Of a DNA stretch of 64,000 bases, positions 22,307 to 33,488 are shown one piece after another; the first letter of the stretch is position 1, and each line of letters opens with the position of its first letter. The notes beneath the pieces are model-generated. The model searched no databases. It saw only the letters and a program-made list of their open reading frames with translations, and was not told the DNA's origin. Both the position numbers and the translations under genes were made by a program. Source of the stretch: Hemileia vastatrix (Eukaryota; Basidiomycota; Pucciniomycetes; Pucciniales; Zaghouaniaceae); contig JASXTE010000003.1 of assembly GCA_030280995.1 (NCBI GenBank), positions 50,262,974-50,326,973 on the forward strand, read 5' to 3'.

Positions 22307-23640
22307 TTGTCACTTTCTTCCTTGTCTTCAAATCTTGAAAGCTCCAAGAATAACAATCAAATATATTCAAATTCTTCTTCTTTATCTTTACTTTCTTCTA
22401 TCTCTTCAATGTCCTTCCATTCTATTCCTTCAATATATTCAAACTCTTCTTCTTTATCTTTACTTTATTCTATCTCTTCAATGACCTTCAATTCTATTCC
22501 TTCACCCAATCAATCTGAGCTTTCCTTACCAGAAAATAAAAAGCAAAAAATCATGGAACCAGCTAAAGAATCAAGCAATTCAAGGACAATATTTTGTAAA
22601 AATAGAAAATTGATTAGGATGAAGATATTTTGCAAAAAATTCTTTTGACATTTGGACAATCTCAAATTTTATAAGACTTCAATATCAAATGTTAAGGAAA
22701 ATTATTTTTACAAAAAAATCAAAAACCTTATAGAAGGTGGTATAGATCTCATTTTTGCAGTTTTCAATAATGGATACAAACCTCAATTCATCTTAGAAGT
22801 TTATTCATTTAATGGGAAAAAGGATGAGGTTTTTTGCAAGCTTTCTGATTTAATTTCTTCTCTCTATCAAATGGCTTTGGTTCGACAACCCTTATCAAAT
22901 AAAAATCTGATTTCTGGTGCAATGAAAGTTTTTGGTTGGCGACCAGGATATGATCAAGGAGTTTCTTTTGGTATGTAAATAATTTTTTTATTATAAGTAA
23001 TTTTTAATTTTGTCATATATTTTAGGAATTTATTCTTTATTGAAAAATTTGAAACCAGAGCAAATGGAAGAGGATCTGAAATGATGGAATTCATTGAGAT
23101 CATTTAATATTTTCTTGGCAAATTGTTTTAAAAAATTATGTTTTCAAGATTTTCAAAAAAAACCATCAACTTGCTTTAGAATCTGGTTTACCAAATTGGT
23201 CTGATCATGAATGGGAAGAAGCAAAAAATGATTATGTTTTTTGTTCAAATGATATCATCACTTATAATGGATTTTACAATCATGTTCATCTAGATAAACA
23301 TGATAAGAATTCTCTAACATTTGGAATTTTTTCTTATATTAATCCAGAGACTGGTGTTCCTATTCCATCACCCTCTTCTGATGAGAGACATGGCCTTTAT
23401 ATTCCTAACCATAAATGTATTATTGATTTCGGTAGTGCCAATGGAATAGTTGAGGCTATATGGAATTCTTTTCAACACTGGAATCAAACAACTAAAGCAC
23501 CTCCAACTTTAGTTTCTTGTAAAGAATTTACCCATTTTGGCTGTTCATTCCAAATAAATGAAGGTCTTATTAATCATATTAATAATCAAAAAAATAAATT
23601 AGATAAAAAAATTGTTCTTAGTAGATCTGTCAAGTATTGA
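22307..23640 (+). pseudogene. Tet-like 2OG-Fe(II) oxygenase (TET/JBP type), decayed
   Basis: The N-terminal part is a Ser/Leu-rich low-complexity segment with an internal repeat (IYSNSSSLSLL twice). The segment to 22970 ends in VFGWRPGYDQG; a likely intron is 22971-23025 (GTATGT...TTTTAG). The catalytic part (23164-23640) has NGFYNHVHLDKHD, giving the iron ligands H-x-D (His 23287, Asp 23293). GLYIPNHKCIIDFG and the distal His in FQHWNQT follow, then FTHFGCSFQIN, where family members I recall have Arg for 2-oxoglutarate. Damage: TGA 22646-22648, TGA 23082-23084 and a frameshift near 23158-23163. Family members oxidise methylated bases; the role here is inferred from motifs only. Confidence 0.7.
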
Positions 23641-23829
23641 AAATAAAATATTATATTTTTTATATCATCAAATATTTTATTACTAATTTTTTTTCCTTTT
23701 TTTTTCTCTTTTATTAAATTTTTTATTTATTTTAATTTATTTTATTTTTTAATTTTTTCAAACTTCCCTTTTTATTTTCCTCTTTTTCAATTTTATTTAT
23801 CCTTTTTAATTATTTTCATTTAATTTTTG

Positions 23830-24130
23830 ATTTGTCTGTTCCAATTATTTTAAGTTACATCAAGATAGATTAATTTTTTATATAATGGTGCATCTGGCTA
23901 TTATATAAAAGAGTAAAACTTGATTGGGACTGGTGAAATTAATTGGTTGTAGAAATTTTCAATTTTAATTTTGGATTTGTCTCTTCCAATTATTTTTCAA
24001 AGTTACATCAAGATAGATTACTTTTTTATATAATGGTGCATCTGGCCTTAGGTCGTTCTAATGGCTATTATATAAAATATTAAAATTTGATTGGGACTGG
24101 TGAAAATAATTAGTTGTAGAAATTTTCAAT
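23830..24130. repeat. Two-copy direct repeat of about 125 bp
   Basis: The block TTTGTCT..TTCCAATTATTTT, then ACATCAAGATAGATTA and ATAATGGTGCATCTGGC, occurs at about 23832-23955 and again at about 23967-24130. The second copy has an extra CTTAGGTCGTTCTAATGG. Non-coding; it lies just before the hairpin satellite. Confidence 0.8.
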
Positions 24131-24149
24131 TTTAATTTTTTTTTCCATT

Positions 24150-24700
24150 TGATTTCTTTGATTCAATAAATTGCAGGGGGGGTATTGCCAAATTTTCATA
24201 TCAGACTTTAAAAAAAAATTGACTTGAAAATTTGATGATACCCTTTCCTTAATTCAATAAAATACAGGGGGGGTATTGCCAAATTTTAATATCAGACTTA
24301 AAAAAAAAATTGACTTGAAAATTTGATGATACCCTTTCCTTAATTCAATAAAATACAGGGTGGGTATCGGCAAATTTTCATATCAGACTTGAAAAAAAAT
24401 TTGACTTGAAAATTTGATGATACCCTTTCCTTAATTCAATAAAATACAGGGGGGGGGTATTTCCAAATTTTCTTATCAGACTTAAAAAAAAATTGGCTTG
24501 AAAATTTGGTGATACCCATCTGTTACTTCAATAAAATGTAGGGGGGAGTATTGCAAAAATTTCATATAAGACTTGCAAAATTCTTTACTTGAAAAAATTT
24601 TGGTGATACCCAACCCTTAGTTTAATCAAATACAGGGGTGGGATTGGGAGATTTTCAAATGTGACTTGAATATTAAAACTAAAAAAGAAATTTGAACTTT
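24150..24700. repeat. 91-bp tandem array of hairpin units
   Basis: Six successive units start at about 24175, 24266, 24358, 24449, 24540 and 24634, so the period is 91-94 bp. Each begins with a GGGGGTATT-type block followed by GCCAAATTTTCATATCAGAC, and ends with GACTTGAAAATTTGATGATA and CCC. The ends are inverted, so each unit can fold back on itself. The outer GGGGGTAT resembles the ends of the Harbinger-type elements here, suggesting amplified miniature elements. Later units are more diverged. Confidence 0.88.
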
Positions 24701-24856
24701 AGAAATTCTTGAAAATTTTATTTAAAAGGGAATTTATAACATTAAAATATGAAAAATCAACTAATGATGGATATAGTAAGAAACTACAGGAAATTAAGAT
24801 AAATATTTATGTAAAATTAATTATTAACAGTTGAAGTTTGAGATAAATAAAACAAA

Positions 24857-27379
24857 CTAGTCATCAAACAATTTCATTAAATATTGAATTTCCCCAACAG
24901 ATTTAATAGCTTTAACACATTTAATCAAGAAATCTTTCTTTTTGGAATTTTCTTTATGATCAAGCTTATATTTCATCTGTTCCATGATGTTTTGATGCTC
25001 AAGTTTTTTCTCCTCTTGCTTTTATTTTTTAATACTTAGAGATAACTAGAATTTCTTCTCCTCCAAGTCATGTGCCCTATCATCCTTCTGTAAAGAAAGT
25101 TTGTACTTCCTCTCCTCCAAGTCTTGTGCCCTATCATCCTTCTGTAAAGAAGTTTTGTACTTCCTCTCGTCTAAGTCTTGTGCCCTATCATCCTTCCGTG
25201 AAGAGAGTTCAAACTTCTTCTCTTCCAAATCATATACCCTGTCATCCCTCCTTAAAGAGAGCTTGTATTTTTTCTTTTCAAAATTTAGAGTCTCTTTAGC
25301 AACTTCCACTTGTTCTAGAGTGATAAGAAATATTAACAAAAAGTAGAAGAAAAGAAGAGTAAAGAATTGAGAGGTTTGGTATCACTTACCAGCATCACGT
25401 TGTGGTCTTCCAACATTGGCAGGGGCCATTGTTGTGTGAATTGGCGCTGTTTGTGCATGTCTTAATTGACATCTGTTAAGGAATTGTGTATTTTTCTGGT
25501 TTTTTTCCGTGGATATTGGGCCTGTGGTAATGTGGGTACTATCATTGGATAGCCCCAGGTTTTCTCTATATTTTATGTCTTGAAGACATTTTTCATATTC
25601 TAAGTTTTAAGGGGTCATTTCCTCATTTTTCATTTATAAAAGATAGCCGTTTAATTTTGTTTTTCACGTTTTCAGGGTTAAGTGCTTAGTACCATTGGAT
25701 AGGGCTAATTTTTCTCTATATAATATGTCACAACGTTGTTATAGTGAAATTCCGTGTTTTAAAGATTTTAGTAGTTGTAGCTAATTTTTCTAAGTAGATT
25801 AGTTGTTTTGATTGGTTTTCTGGCTTCAGGGAGGCCGGGCTGCTTCAGGCAGCACCTCCAACGTTGGGCGGCCCGCCCGCCTCTGTTTTAGAAGGTTGGG
25901 GAGTGCTTCTGGAGGGTTTTTTATTCAATTTGGCTGGTACAGGTGCCAAATTTGTTGCTGTGCATGGATCTTAGATGGGTGGTCTGTGTGTACATACTGA
26001 ATAAGACAGTTTGGGGCAACTTTAATTATCATACAACCGTTCGGAGGTGATATCCTTGTTCCTTACTCAAATTTTCACAATTTTTGGCCACAATTGGCTG
26101 TGTAGGTTGCAAGGTTAGTTCTTCTTTAACTCAACTTTAGCAACAGGTTTTCTTGTATAGTCTTGCAAGCTATATCAAGTATTATTGCTGTCTCTGGTGT
26201 GGATTTGCAGCCCACAACAAGTATCTTTGCTGTCTCTGGTGTGGACATTGGTCTACATTTCAGTTCTTTGGTCTGGTAGTCTGTCTGGTGACTACTTTCT
26301 TGGCTCATCAAGCAGTCAAGTGTGTTGAAAAGGGGGTTTAGCAAAACATGAACCATCTTACTTTAGCAAGTAAATCTCACTCTATTTTTCTAAAGGGACA
26401 GGAAATTTTCTCTCTGGTTTTTCTCCAACTCCCTTGGTCAAGGCCTATAGCTAGTACTATAGGATTGTCTACAACATTTCTCCAAAAATTCTTTGATAGA
26501 AGAAAAAGGGGTTTGAGATGAAGTATCACTTTTTCTTCTTCTTTGAGAGTGAAAATTCAGACTACTTGAAGCCCTTTGCTTTTTGTCCAAAGTCACATTT
26601 TCTTCCTCTCCATTTTCACTGGCTTCAGACTCAGTTTATTGTAACTCCTGTGTTAGTTCTTCAGCCTATTTATAAATAAGAAAATGTTAATAAAAAAAGA
26701 ATTGGTAAGATAAAAGAAAAAAACATACTTGAGTTAGATCAGGTGGGTTTATATTGCCATAAGTATCTATTGAAAAGATATCTTGATTTGTGGAAGTTAA
26801 ATGAGGGGAGGCTTGAGTAGAAAAATAAGGAAAAAGATTTCTTTCAACATCATGTTTGGAGATAGCATCTTCACCATCCAACATGTTTGTAGCATTAACA
26901 TCAGCCTGCTCTCAAAAAATAGAATCCATCTATTTACAGTAACAACATAAAGAATCAAGTTTGTCATCTATGGATTTGATGCCCTTACTGATATTGAGGT
27001 CAATAATACCACAACCAGTAGAAGATGAAAGAGTTCTTTCCTTCTTGTACTTGGCTTGATAATTCTTGAAGCGTTCAGACATCTGTTTTGGTAAAAGATC
27101 TATCCTTCCCTTAGTCTTATTCTGTAATTCATTTGCCATTATAAGATAACCATTAACTTTTCATACGGGGAGCTGTCCTACTTTTGTCCCATACTCAGTA
27201 CCAAAACAAGAATCATAGTTAGATTTAGTTTTTAGCAAGTTTATAAGAATGAGATGATCATCTTTCTTTAGTTGAGCAAATTTGGATTTCTCAGTAGAGC
27301 CAGGGAAAGAGGGAGTAGTTGGATTTTAAGAACAACTGGGTGATGGCTGCCTTTGAGAAGATCTATGATGACAAGGCAT
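24857..27379 (-). pseudogene. Harbinger accessory gene, Myb/SANT-like with coiled coil (copy A)
   Basis: Likely start is ATG at 27379 (MPCHHRSSQR...). Next comes a Myb/SANT-like region with KKDDHL, the variable KTKSNYDSCFGTEY and MANELQNKTKGRIDLLPKQM, which resembles the DNA-binding partner protein of PIF/Harbinger transposases. A Ser-rich middle and a Lys/Glu-rich coiled coil follow, with four to five copies of a 16-residue repeat (DDRAQDLEERKYKLSL; 25060-25270). It ends in FDD and TAG at 24857-24859. Introns are likely at about 26666-26727 and just left of 25395. Stops, an indel near 27325 and a solo LTR (25401-26473) break it. Its convergent placement with the transposase fits the family's two-gene layout. 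Confidence 0.68.
25401..26473 (+). mobile_element. Solo LTR of the G3 family (1073 bp)
   Basis: TGTGGTCTTCC...GGATTGTCTACA, matching both G3 LTRs along its length. The flanks are ACGT (25397-25400) and ACAT (26474-26477), a 4-bp duplication with one later change. Copies B and C of the host gene show the empty site (CATCACGTTTCTCC and CATCATGTTTCTCC). It lies in a coding exon of accessory gene copy A, nine bases from an intron donor. Confidence 0.92.
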
Positions 27380-27754
27380 GTTAAGATAATTAAAGATGAA
27401 GAGGAGCAGAAACAAGAAGATGAGATAGCGAGATGAAAAGGAGCAGAAACATGCAGATGAGATAGCAAGATGAAAATGAGCAGAAACAAGCAGATGAGAG
27501 AGTGAGATGAAATGGGGAGAAATTCTGAGCTTATAGAATGAACAGGATGGCATGAGAGTGGGCATGCGCAGAAAGGTAGAAGCCATATCCAGAGAGTAGT
27601 CAAATATGTGGTTATGGCAGAAAGTTGTGCAACATGTGGTTATTACAGAAAGTTGTCCAAGATGTGGTAATGAAAAATTGACTAGAAAAACGTTGGATAA
27701 GAGGTGAACATTGACACATAAAGTGTCCAATAACCTAATTATTTGCAAAAATAT

Positions 27755-27832
27755 ATGCGCAAGATAATTGGGGTATAAGGATTTTTATTCGCAATTAATT
27801 TAATTGTGGATCAGTCAACATTGATACGCCCT
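27755..27832 (-). repeat. Right end of a Harbinger-type insertion inside G2a
   Basis: Read on the minus strand it is AGGGCGTATCAATGTTGACT, then GATCCACAATTAA and the subterminal TTATACCCCAATTATC block. It stops the G2a pol reading frame exactly after the GYLYNR position. The same end in the same place is in G2b (47293) and, without G2, at 55942. The expected 3-bp repeat ATT follows at 27833-27835. The matching left end was not found. Confidence 0.75.
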
Positions 27833-28744
27833 ATTATATAGATATCCTTCATCAATTGAAAATTTACCTTTTTCCAAAGCCTTCTGGTACTTTTGTGGAA
27901 GGGTTTTAATTAATTCTTGTATTGAAGCATTATTTGGATAATTTAATATGGTACATAACTTTTTTAAGTCAGTGTCCTTATCATATGATTCCAGAATAAG
28001 CTGTAATAGCTCCTCCTCCATATCAACCACAGTTATCCCATGAATATGAATAATTTCATCCTCAGGATCATATTAAGGATTTTAGTCATCATTTGGCAAA
28101 GTTAACTTTGATAAAATATCCACATTTGAGTGAAAAATACCAGCCCTATGAATTATTTTCATTCTCCCTCTGTATTCTTGAACAGCTAGCTACCATCTGA
28201 ACATATGTCTGTTAGGTGTTTTCAATCTTAATAGAGATTTAAATGCACTTCAGTCAGTGACAAGTTCAAATTTCTGGTCATCCAGATAATAATGTAGCTT
28301 CTCTATAGCCTACACTACTTCTAAACACTCTAGTTGAGTGGAAAAATAATTCTATTCACTATTTCTCAAGGTTCTTGAAATATAACAAATTACTACTTCT
28401 GATACTTTATCATTCATCACTTGTTTTTGATGGAGGGCAGCATCAAGACCAATAAAACTGGAATCAGTGTATAAAACAAATGGTTGATTAAAGTCAGCTA
28501 AATCAAGAATTGGTGCTGTCATCAAACAATGTTTCATAGTGTCAAAAGCTCTTTGTCTTTCACTGTTCCAGACAAAAGCAACATCTTTCCTAGTCAATTG
28601 GGTAAGGGGTAATGCTATGACTTGGTAATTTTTAATATACTGTCGATAGTATCCACACAATCCCAAAAAACTCTGGAGCTCTCTAACTGAGGTAGGAGCC
28701 TTCACTTGTTGTATGGCTGCCACTTTGGTTTGGTCAACACATAT
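27833..28744 (-). pseudogene. G2a pol: RT connection and RNase H
   Basis: Minus-strand remains after the RT palm. The first frame (28723-28352) has the LGLCGYYRQYIKNY thumb region and the RNase H motif VLYTDSSFIGLDAAL. After stops, recognisable sequence continues (NRHMFR, a tether resembling that of G1) to the GKFSIDEGYLYNR segment, where the Harbinger end begins. The GLG of G1 RNase H reads GLD here. No integrase follows. Confidence 0.85.
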
Positions 28745-30156
28745 CTAAGTACCTGAGACAATATGACCAAGCACTTTTAAGGAATGAAGACCAAATTTAC
28801 ATTTCTTCAAAGCAAGTGTCATATTTATCTCATTCATTATATGGAACACTTTACACAGGTGGTTAAGATGGACCTCAAATTTTTTATAGAATATGATGAT
28901 ATCATCAATATAAACCATTAGCCATTCTTCATTTATTTCCTGATGGAATGTGTTATCCATAACTTTTTGAAAATTTTTGGGGCCAAATGGCATCCTTACA
29001 TACTTATAAATACCCATATGAGTAGCAATCAACAGAAAATTCTGAGAATTCTTTTCAACAGGTACCTGGTGATGTCTTTTATTACCATCTAAACAGCTGA
29101 TATATTGAGCACCTTGTAGGGTAGCATGTATAGAGCTAATTCTAGGTAAAGGATAGATATCATCAACATTATAAGTGTTTAATGCTCTATAATCACCACA
29201 TAACCTGGATTTATCTTTCCCATAAGAAATTAGGACAGTTTAGATAGCACAATGTTTAGGTGTTTAAACTACCTTTTCAATAATATTCATTTTCAAAAGG
29301 GTAGAGAAATTGTCTTCAATATCTTTTCTCTTTGTGGGAGAAGCTGGATAAGGCTTCTTCTTTAAACTAGGTGGTATTTCAGTTATTGGGAAAGATAATG
29401 AAAGTTTATTTTCTTCTTTTACCAATCCTAATTCATGTGACCCATGAGCAAAGGCCATAGGAAAAGACTTTATCAATTTAATGATGGAATCTTTATCCTC
29501 ACCAGAAATTAGTTCTCCAAAAGAAGCATTTTCAATTTTGGACACATGGGCATGCATTTCTTTTGTAGATCCTCCATTATATTGAACTACAGAATGACAT
29601 GTGTTCAATCCTGGTGTTAAAAATTTTTTGGGGGAGAAAATTTTAAATTTTCTCTTCCCATTTATCCCCATTTTGAAGCATTGGTTTGAAAGATCCAATT
29701 TTATGCCATATTTTGTTAAAATATCATTTCCCAAAATGAATAAACTGCTTAAGTTATCATTTTTCATGACAACAAATCACATATAGCACTTGTAAAAACA
29801 TGGTTATATTTGAAAAATACTGTGTATTTGTATTTACTAATGGTGGACAAAATAGAGCCATAACCTCTCCAATTCTCAGAAATGATAGGCATTAGTTTTG
29901 ATTTATAATTTTTTTCCACTGAAGAAAGTGCTTTTTCAGATACAACACTTCCTCCAGCTCCAGTATCTAAGACAACCTCAATTTTATTTTGATTGATCAA
30001 GACTGGTTCCTTGAGAGGAGCAATAATAATTGAGCTGTCCTCAAGATTTCTTATGATATCAGCATCTTCTACTGTAGATAAATCATTATTCTCAATATAA
30101 ATATTATTTAAATAATGAGTATCCTCTTCCAGCATCGAAATCTCCTGTTGAGATTC
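28745..30156 (-). pseudogene. G2a pol: protease and RT
   Basis: The protease frame (30135-29764) has VVLDTGAGGSVVSEKAL, a retropepsin site with DTG where G1 has DSG. The next frame (29767-29264) covers the protease-RT linker and the start of RT, ending at the TAA after IIEKVV. The RT palm lies in 29032-28745 with YIDDIIIF. Compared with G2b, three residues' worth of sequence near MPFGPK is missing. Several stops and frameshifts make it non-functional. Confidence 0.87.
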
Positions 30157-30943
30157 TTATGAAATATTTCTGGCACAATCACTTGAAGTATCATCCAGTG
30201 CTATTGTGTTATCAGCATGCTCCTCTGTCTGTTCAAAAAGATTTATTTTCTTGTCACAAACACTTTCTGCATTTGAAGCAAGTGTTTGTTGCATACTTTT
30301 TAGGTGCAACAGGGGCAGAAGGTTTACCAACCTTTTCCAGAGGTTTCTGTTGGTAATTGGAGGCTTTCTCCAATGAAGTTCTAGGAATGAATCTTCTAGA
30401 ATCATACTTGTTATTTAAAAGGTTCCCTTGAGAACTCAGTCCTAGAAACTATTAAGTCTCTTAGAGACATAGGCAATTTATAGAGTATCCTGTCCTTCCA
30501 TAATTATAACTCCATATCTGGGTCCATTGTCCTCAATATGTTTACAATTTTTATCAGGAACTCAATAGGTTTTTCAGCAGAAGAGATATATCTGGTTTCT
30601 TCATACTGCCTTTGTTGAGGTAACCTAAACTTGGAACCACCAAATTGTGCTCTAATTAATTTTTTCCAATCTTCCCATGAATAATCATTTTTATCCAAGA
30701 AAAAGGATTCATACCACATTATGGCTGCATTGGTAAATAAAGAAATTAATTTTGACACAATTTTGTCATCTGGGAGTTTGTAATAATTTTTTAGATTATC
30801 AATCCTGAAAATGAACTTCTGCCAATCAGAGGAAGAATCACCATAAAATGTTAGATATTGGTCAATTTTTGGCCAATTCTTTTGATTTTAAGTATTCTCC
30901 TTATTACAAGCTTGTTTCTTAGTGAGAAGGAGATGTAACTTCT
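30157..30943 (-). pseudogene. G2a gag: capsid, damaged zinc knuckle
   Basis: The capsid segment 30758-30504 (MWYESFFLDKNDYSWEDW, QFGGSKFRLPQQR) matches G1 gag and ends in a TAA after DPDMEL. Downstream, the zinc knuckle seen intact in G2b (CFKCRKPWKKGHFC) has lost a stretch of about 16-17 bp in its middle, which also shifts the frame. An acidic linker then leads to the protease. Confidence 0.78.
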
Positions 30944-32447
30944 CTAATTGGGTAGTAATTTCATTTTTAATTCCTCTGTAGATGATCCAGGTACATCATC
31001 AAGTTTTGATGGAAACTCAGTGATACCTTCAGGCATTTCTGGCACTACTTTTACTTTAGATGAACTAGGAACAAGTGAAATTGGGGTATCCTGCACAACA
31101 GGTTCTTTCAAAGAAATTTCAGAAAACTTTTGATCATGTAACAATGAATTTGATTTCTCTTCTATGGTTTTTAACCTAGTTTTCACTCTTGGAATACTAG
31201 ATAAACTCTCATCGATGGTTGAAAAAGATAACTGGTTCTTATTTTGTAAAGATGAATAATGGTCACCTAATCTCTTTAAGTTCAACTTATGTCTCTCTAG
31301 CTCCTGGAAATAGATAGACACAGTATCTTTTAATTTAGAAAAATCATTCTTGATATTTTACCATAAATCAACTTTCTTTTCATGAGTTTCTTTGTAGTTA
31401 AACAAATCATCAGAAACTCTTTTTAATTCACTCCTCAATGCTTGATAATCCTGTTCAGCTAACAAGCTATTAAATTTCTGAGTCAATTGCATGTTGTTCA
31501 TTATATGATTTTGGTTAGCAATAATATCCCTCAAATATTCATCATTAATGTTAGCTACATCTGTAGTATTTCTCAATAGGGAAACAGAATAATTTTCCAG
31601 ATTCTCATAAAACTCAGGATCAAGTGTCTTATCAATAATAGCCATATCAAAAATCTATCATTGAAGTAGCAATCAATACCAAAGGATTAGTTACATTAGA
31701 ATATTGGGCAATCTGTCTACTACAGTCAGTCTCTACTGGTCTCAAAGTCTCATCTCCTCTTCCAGAATTACCTGGAGGAACTGAATCAGTAACAAGAAAA
31801 GGTACTTGAGATTCAATAGAGGGGCTTACCATGGCTTTGGAAAGAACTGGATGTGATTGTTTTTCCTCTTTTTTCCTCCTTGGTAGGGGTGAGGAGGTGT
31901 TGGGTTGAACTGATGGGTCCTTGAAGGACCTTCCTGAGGTACTTGTTGTTTTTGTTGTTGTTGTTGAGCCTGTAGATAATCCCACTGGTTTTTCAGCCAT
32001 TCCCATTTCCATTTTGAGACTTCCACCTTTACTTGTTGTTGGGAAGCCAATTGTGGAAGGGCTTTTGGGGGAGGAGGAGGTTTCCTCTTCTCTTAAAGAA
32101 AGGACTCCATTTTTCTTACCTTTTCTTCTAGATACTCTGCTTTTGACCCCAGTTTGAGATTTTCTGACCTCCACTCCTTGATGTGAGTGGAGAGATTTCT
32201 GACTTTCTGATTTAAGGGCATCTTTTTCATCTTGAATCCTTTTTGAAGCTCTTCTGGGGGGTTGATTGCAGGCTTTTGATCCAGAGTATTTGTCTCCACT
32301 TATATCTCTATTTCTTGCATTTCCACATCCTGATTGGTCCAGTAATTGATTAATTTGAGCAAGTTTTTTAGTCAAAGGAGAACTTACAGAAGAAGCTTCA
32401 TCATAATCATTCAATTCTAGTTCCTCATCACGGCCAGCAGAAGCACT
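30944..32447 (-). pseudogene. G2a leader ORF, coiled-coil Gag-like
   Basis: Counterpart of the first ORF of G1. The initiating ATG seen in G2b at 51948 reads ATA here (minus-strand complement near 32447), so the start is lost. The N-terminal half is Ser/Lys/Arg-rich (RRASKRIQDEK); the C-terminal half is a Leu/Lys/Glu coiled coil. Breaks are a frameshift near 31647 and a TAA at 31358-31360 where G2b has Gln. As in G1, the capsid continues in the -1 frame, but without a canonical slippery heptamer at the junction. Confidence 0.75.
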
Positions 32448-33484
32448 TTGATCAGTTATAGTTGTAAATAACCTGAACTGAGAGAAAGAAATATTAAAAT
32501 TTATCAGTTTTTATTTTGCTTTGATTTAAAGAAAAATAAAAGAGAAAAAAAAAGTTTTTCTACTATATAATCAATTATCAGGAGTTTATAAAAAACTGGA
32601 ATAATGAAAATATAATGTTTATCAGGACAAAAAATCAACTGAAATAATAATCACAATTGTTATTAATTTAATTAAGATAATTTTATTACCAGGATTTAAA
32701 ATAAATTAACTGAAATAATAAAATAATTTATTAATTAATAATAAATTGGTTGCTAATTATCAGGACTAAAAGTCAACTGAAGAATATAATTACCAGGACT
32801 TAATGTCAACTGAAATAATTTAATTACCAGGACTTACTTTCAACTGAAATAATTTAATATAATTAATTCAACTAATTTTATATATTATTATTTTACTGCC
32901 AGGATAATTTGTCAACTGAAACAATAATATTATATTTTAACTATCAGGACAGAGGTCAACTGAAATTATTAAAAAAAATATAATATAATTAATTTTAATT
33001 TTTATATTACTTCTAGGACTAAGAACAATATAGTTCTATCTTGGTCAACTAGGAAAAAAAAATATTTAATTACCAGGCACCTCCCACTGTAAAATGAGCA
33101 AGTTAATGCCACTTAAAGAGTGCTGAGTAAAAAAGATATACATAGACTATGAAATGTGCAAAGTGACAAAAAAATAGTAATCACTAGAATTACCACAATT
33201 ATATATGACTATTGCCAATATATGAACCTAAAGTTTGGAGCGTGGTTTTATTCCCGGTCACAGGAAAAAAATAAGTCATGTGGTTGATGACATTCATTGT
33301 TTTCGTCATCCACACGTCCCTACTGGTTTCTCAATTTTAATGGTCCCTCAGTTGCCGGCTTCAAGATATCAATGGGCCATTGAAATTTGGAAAGGGCCTC
33401 AAGTGTAGGGGATTCCTTTTGGTCTAGAAGATTTTGATGGAGGTATAACAGCGTAGGTAGGTAGATTTGGAAAATTCAAGGTCA
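32448..33484 (-). other. G2a leader, untranslated
   Basis: Non-coding leader between the missing start codon and the LTR. Between about 32620 and 33080 it has many spaced copies of a short motif, CAGGACTTAN then GTCAACTGAA, on the + strand. The same series is in the G2b leader (52110-52570). No ORF. Confidence 0.7.
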
Positions 33485-33488
33485 ACGT

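Noticed and set aside
24150..24700. Possible CRISPR-like array
   Set aside because: Units are 91 bp, adjacent, with diverging repeats and no unique spacers; in a eukaryotic transposon context a satellite is the better reading.
25072..25299. Plus-strand ORFs with regular repeats (PYHPSVKK), repeated at 45577 and 53991
   Set aside because: They are the complement of the coiled-coil repeats of the minus-strand accessory gene, which has better protein features and introns.
27326..27748. 140-codon minus-strand hydrophobic ORF and its copies at 46697 and 55109
   Set aside because: The conserved part begins at MPCHHR; the upstream portion is 5' sequence of the accessory gene with simple GAGATGA-type repeats on the + strand.
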